Program-made: the position numbers and the translations under genes
Origin: an uncultured Eubacteriaceae bacterium
Lineage (GTDB): Bacteria > Bacillota > Clostridia > Lachnospirales > CAG-274
NCBI GenBank assembly: GCA_947565475.1
Contig: CANOGI010000066.1
Coordinates: 1-10,046 of the forward strand
Length of the DNA stretch: 10,046 nt
Reading direction: 5' to 3'
Shown: piece after piece, positions 8,083 to 10,046 of the stretch
Layout of the letters: the number at the start of each line of letters is the position of its first letter
How positions within the stretch are numbered: position 1 is the first letter of the stretch
Notes under the pieces: generated by a model
The model's input: the letters and a program-made list of their open reading frames with translations, nothing else
What the model was told of the DNA's origin: nothing
The model's database searches: none

Positions 8083-8122
8083 AGCGTATCTGAAAATTAA
8101 ACGAAGTTTTTATCCCAAACAA

Positions 8123-8291
8123 TAGACTTCTTTCGAAACTTGAAGCTTAGAAAAATAACGACCGAAAAAATATTTAATTTAATGCTTCTTAACGCTTTCG
8201 GCGTTTAAAACGCAAAACGCCTTTCGCTAACCATCAAATAAAATTTTTTTTTATTGAATGGTCATAATTTTATAGTTTCGAAAGAAGTCTA
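8123..8291 (-). mobile_element. MITE-like element, copy 1 (169 bp), upstream of scpA
   Basis: Bounded by a perfect 18-bp terminal inverted repeat: TAGACTTCTTTCGAAACT at 8123-8140 and its reverse complement at 8274-8291. Its interior is non-coding and A+T rich. It is the reverse complement of a second copy at 9274-9445. By hand alignment they differ at about 16 positions plus three single-base gaps (about 89% identical), and similarity stops exactly at the TA ends on both sides. The ends read TA-GACTTC...GAAGTC-TA, consistent with a TA target duplication. It contains two hairpins: 8231-8242 with 8250-8261 (imperfect), and GGCGTTT 8200-8206 with AAACGCC 8215-8221. No transposase is present, so it would depend on one encoded elsewhere. 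The strand is given relative to copy 2. IS630/Tc1-like relatives are possible from the TA target, but the family is not established. Confidence 0.85.
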
Positions 8292-8436
8292 ATAAAAGAA
8301 TTTATCGCGATATACCAGGTTTTATTAAAGCTTGTCTATTAATTTTTTTATTGTTTCGTTATAATAATAAGTGTTTTTATAGGATAATTCAGGCTTTTTA
8401 AATTTTGGGGAGCGATGAAAGGCGGAGGTATTTAAT
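8292..8436 (+). other. Leader region between MITE copy 1 and scpA
   Basis: This 145-nt A+T-rich stretch has no ORF. It contains a TATAAT hexamer at 8360-8365, with TTGTCT (8332-8337) as the only nearby -35 candidate at a poor 22-nt spacing. A scpA promoter here is therefore possible but weak. The scpA ribosome site GGCGGAGG (8421-8428) ends 8 nt before the ATG. Together with copy 1 and the 40 nt before it, it makes up the 354-nt gap between the M50-like gene and scpA. I see no clear terminator in that gap. Confidence 0.4.
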
Positions 8437-9183
8437 ATGGATATTGAGTTTAAGCTTGAGGCTTTCGAGGGACCGATGGAGCTTCTTTTACATTTAATTG
8501 AGAAAAATAAAATTGATATTTATGATATTCCTATAGGCGAAATTACAGAACAGTATATGACGTATATTTCTGATTTCTCAAACAGGAATATGGATAATAT
8601 GAGCGAATTTCTTGTAATGGCTGCCACTCTTATCGAAATCAAATCCAATATGCTTTTGCCGAAAACGGCGTCGACTGAGGAAGAAGACGGAACGGACCCA
8701 AGAGAGGAACTTGTTAGGAGAATTATTGAGTATAAAAAAGCGAAAAAGGCGGCGGAAATTTTTTATGAAAAACAAGAAACCGCCGATACATACCTTTTTA
8801 AAAATCCTGATTACAATATAATCTCAAAGGCGAGAAAATCAAAACCGGCTGAGATTTCAGAAGTTCTTTACGGGGTTGATCTCGCTATGCTATATCAGGC
8901 TTTTCGAGACGTGATTAAAAGGCAGGATATAAAAAGGGACAAAATTAGGGGAGGCTTTAATTCTGTTGACAGGGATTTATTTACTGTTGAGGATAAAATT
9001 CAGTATATTTCAGATTTATTATTTTTGAAAAGAGAGATAATATTCGCCGACGTTTTTAAAAAAAATGTGTCAAGGTCAGAGGTTGTCGTTACGTTTCTCG
9101 CTGTTTTAGAACTTATAAAAATAAAAAAAGTTTTTGTGCGGCAGAACAATAATTTTGATGATATTTTTATCTCGGCGGTTTGA
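8437..9183 (+). CDS. scpA: Segregation and condensation protein A (ScpA, kleisin)
   Basis: Kleisin subunit of the bacterial SMC-ScpAB condensin. It bridges the SMC head domains and binds a ScpB dimer, organising and segregating the origin region of the chromosome. The 248-residue length is typical. The N-terminal SMC-neck-binding domain carries the family hallmark FEGPMELLLHLIEKNKID (10-27), then helices with EFLVMAATLIEIKSNMLLP (58-76). A charged central linker around residues 80-180 binds ScpB. The C-terminal winged helix with VVVTFLAVLELIK (about residues 216-228) contacts the SMC cap. ATG 8437 has GGCGGAGG 8 nt upstream. scpA and scpB are commonly adjacent or overlapping, but here they are 346 nt apart because a MITE-like element lies between them, and another lies upstream. 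Confidence 0.95.
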   Translation: MDIEFKLEAFEGPMELLLHLIEKNKIDIYDIPIGEITEQYMTYISDFSNRNMDNMSEFLVMAATLIEIKSNMLLPKTASTEEEDGTDPREELVRRIIEYKKAKKAAEIFYEKQETADTYLFKNPDYNIISKARKSKPAEISEVLYGVDLAMLYQAFRDVIKRQDIKRDKIRGGFNSVDRDLFTVEDKIQYISDLLFLKREIIFADVFKKNVSRSEVVVTFLAVLELIKIKKVFVRQNNNFDDIFISAV

Positions 9184-9204
9184 GGTTGTTTTTAGCGGTT
9201 TGAG
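9175..9204 (+). repeat. Short direct repeat across the scpA stop codon
   Basis: GCGGTTTGAG occurs at 9175-9184 and again at 9195-9204, a 10-bp direct repeat with a 20-bp period that includes the scpA TGA stop in its first copy. It may be a small local duplication. No function is evident. Confidence 0.5.
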
Positions 9205-9227
9205 ATTAAGTCTTTTACGGTTGTTAT

Positions 9228-9466
9228 TATAGTTAATTAATTTGAAAGGTAGTAAAAAAGTTAATTTTACTGGTAGACTTCTTTCGAAACTATAAAATTA
9301 TGACTATTCAATAAAAAAATATTTTATTTAATGGTTTAGCGAAAGGCATTTTGCTTTTTTAAATGCCGAAAGCGTAAAGAAGCATTAAATTAAATATTTT
9401 TTTCAGACGTTACTTCTATAAACGTGAAGTTTCGTAAGAAGTCTATTATAAAGTTGATTAACTATA
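9228..9466. repeat. 13-bp inverted repeat flanking MITE copy 2
   Basis: TATAGTTAATTAA at 9228-9240 and TTGATTAACTATA at 9454-9466 are reverse complements with one mismatch. They lie 33 nt outside the left end and 8 nt outside the right end of copy 2. They may be the arms of an older intergenic hairpin into which the element inserted. The A+T-only composition makes chance similarity a real possibility. Confidence 0.4.
9274..9445 (+). mobile_element. MITE-like element, copy 2 (172 bp), between scpA and scpB
   Basis: Bounded by TAGACTTCTTTCGAAACT at 9274-9291 and its reverse complement at 9428-9445 with a single mismatch (TTCGTAAG instead of TTCGAAAG). It matches copy 1 (8123-8291) in inverted orientation over its whole length and carries the same TA ends. 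Most divergence falls in the last 45 bp. Hairpins are 9304-9315 with 9323-9334, and GGCATTT 9345-9351 with AAATGCC 9361-9367. The second stem differs from copy 1 by a paired change that keeps it complementary. It is flanked inside by GAAA on both arms, a symmetric purine-rich internal loop if transcribed on the + strand. The element encodes no protein. Its insertion separates scpA from scpB. Confidence 0.87.
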
Positions 9467-9529
9467 AATGTATTTGCCGTAAATATTTTAGGTTACATAC
9501 ATAGTAAGAAATGTAAAAGGGTGTTTTTT

Positions 9530-10046
9530 ATGAAAATAAATGAAAAGGAAGCTATTATTGAGGCCGTTTTATTCGCCGCTGGTGAGGCGGTTTCTTTTAA
9601 AGATATATCTACGGCGACGGGTACTGATATTTCAGAGGCTGTAAAGCTTACAAGGGGTCTTATTAAGAAATATAAATCCGAGGGAAGAGGCGTTTTAATT
9701 ATTGAGGCCGGAGACTCTTTTCAAATGTGCACTAATATTGAGTATTTTAAAAATATTAAAAGTATTTATGATACCCCGAGGAAAAAACAGCTTACTCCTT
9801 CTGTATTGGAAACTCTCGCTATTATAGCTTATAAACAGCCTGTCACAAGGGGTAATATTGAGGAAATACGAGGGGTTAATTCCGACAGGGCGGTGAACAA
9901 GCTTATTGAATGCAATCTTGTTTCTGAAAAAGGGAGGCTCGATGCTCCGGGAAAACCCATACTTTTTGGAACCACCGATGAGTTCTTGAAATATTTCGGG
10001 TTTACAAACCTTGATAGTCTTCCGATGATTGAAGAGGTTGACGAGG
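9530..10046 (+). CDS. scpB: Segregation and condensation protein B (ScpB), 3' end beyond the window
   Basis: Winged-helix subunit that dimerises and binds the ScpA linker in the SMC condensin. ATG 9530 follows AAAGGG (about 9516-9521), and the frame stays open to the window edge, giving 172 residues of a protein usually near 190-200. The opening INEKEAIIEAVLFAAGEAVS begins the first winged helix. The second carries the family signature LTPSVLETLAIIAYKQPVTR (about 91-110) followed by EEIRGVNSDRAVNKL, then LDAPGKPILFGTTDEFLKYFG. All expected blocks are present in order without frameshift. Only the acidic, variable C-terminal tail (IEEVDE...) is cut off. It pairs functionally with scpA but is separated from it by MITE copy 2. 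Confidence 0.95.
   Translation, partial: MKINEKEAIIEAVLFAAGEAVSFKDISTATGTDISEAVKLTRGLIKKYKSEGRGVLIIEAGDSFQMCTNIEYFKNIKSIYDTPRKKQLTPSVLETLAIIAYKQPVTRGNIEEIRGVNSDRAVNKLIECNLVSEKGRLDAPGKPILFGTTDEFLKYFGFTNLDSLPMIEEVDE

Larger units (their letters stand above)
9184..9529 (+). other. scpA-scpB intergenic region carrying MITE copy 2
   Basis: This 346-nt gap holds the 172-bp element (9274-9445) and about 174 nt of its own A+T-rich sequence. No ORF of plausible coding character is present. An imperfect 13-bp inverted repeat flanks the element (9228-9240 and 9454-9466), and a weak 7-bp hairpin (9251-9257 with 9265-9271) lies before it. Neither has the features of a terminator. A weak promoter-like pair, TTGCCG 9474-9479 and TACATA 9498-9503 with an 18-nt spacer, lies before scpB, but the -10 match is poor. 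The scpB ribosome site is AAAGGG at about 9516-9521. Confidence 0.6.

Noticed and set aside
8083..8122. Sequence GAGCGTATCTGAAAAT after the M50-like gene, resembling the end of an insertion sequence
   Set aside because: I found no matching inverted partner downstream in the window and cannot confirm the resemblance without a database, so it is not called.
8123..8291. Element copy 1 acting as a transcription terminator for the M50-like gene
   Set aside because: The stems are not directly followed by a T tract on the + strand. The T9 run at 8244-8252 lies within the loop and arm of an imperfect hairpin.
557..8775. Several minus-strand open frames of 60-104 codons within miaB, mutS, mutL and scpA
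   Set aside because: They lie fully opposite strongly conserved genes, lack recognisable domains and credible ribosome sites, and are explained as shadows of + strand coding bias.
9274..9445. Elements interpreted as a CRISPR array or a riboswitch
   Set aside because: There are only two copies in opposite orientation, with terminal inverted repeats and no regularly spaced repeat units. No known riboswitch core could be recognised. A MITE explains the boundaries better.

Overview
The window is an A+T-rich chromosomal segment from a low-GC Gram-positive bacterium, most likely a strict or facultative anaerobe of the class Clostridia. The evidence is the gene order miaB - ylbF/ymcA-like - mutS - mutL, an endonuclease-type MutL, an oxygen-sensitive NrdG-type activase, a ScpA/ScpB condensin pair, strong GGAGG ribosome binding sites and a TTG start codon. 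Every gene I can support is on the + strand. I cannot name the species.

Layout. Positions 1-90 hold the tail of an upstream unit, ending in a strong intrinsic terminator (41-84). A probable extended -10 promoter (212-220) then starts a run of housekeeping genes. These are miaB (TTG start at 254, tRNA methylthiolation), a small YlbF/YmcA-family gene with a four-cysteine tail (1730-2122), mutS (2135-4801), a 109-nt gap with a plausible promoter, mutL (4911-6929), an nrdG-like radical SAM activase coupled to mutL through TAATG (6929-7423), and a site-2-protease-like membrane protein (7438-8082). After this come scpA (8437-9183) and the 5' part of scpB (9530 to the window edge). The missing end of scpB lies outside the window.

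How the genes fit together. MutS and MutL form the mismatch repair core. MiaB and the YlbF/YmcA-like protein are neighbours as in the Bacillus ymcB-ymcA pair, both with cysteine sets suited to Fe-S clusters. ScpA and ScpB are the kleisin and winged-helix subunits of the SMC complex. The S2P-like protein keeps the fold signatures of peptidase M50, but two expected zinc ligands are replaced, so it is probably a pseudoprotease.

The most notable feature is a pair of about 170-bp non-coding elements (8123-8291 and 9274-9445). They share an 18-bp terminal inverted repeat and are roughly 89% identical by hand alignment. They sit in opposite orientation on either side of scpA, the second splitting scpA from scpB. 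They look like MITEs (miniature non-autonomous transposons) with a TA-type target. Their internal hairpin differs between copies by a paired, compensatory change, which suggests the folded form is under selection. Because the copies are inverted, a transcript through both could enclose scpA mRNA in a very long stem, and recombination between them could invert scpA.
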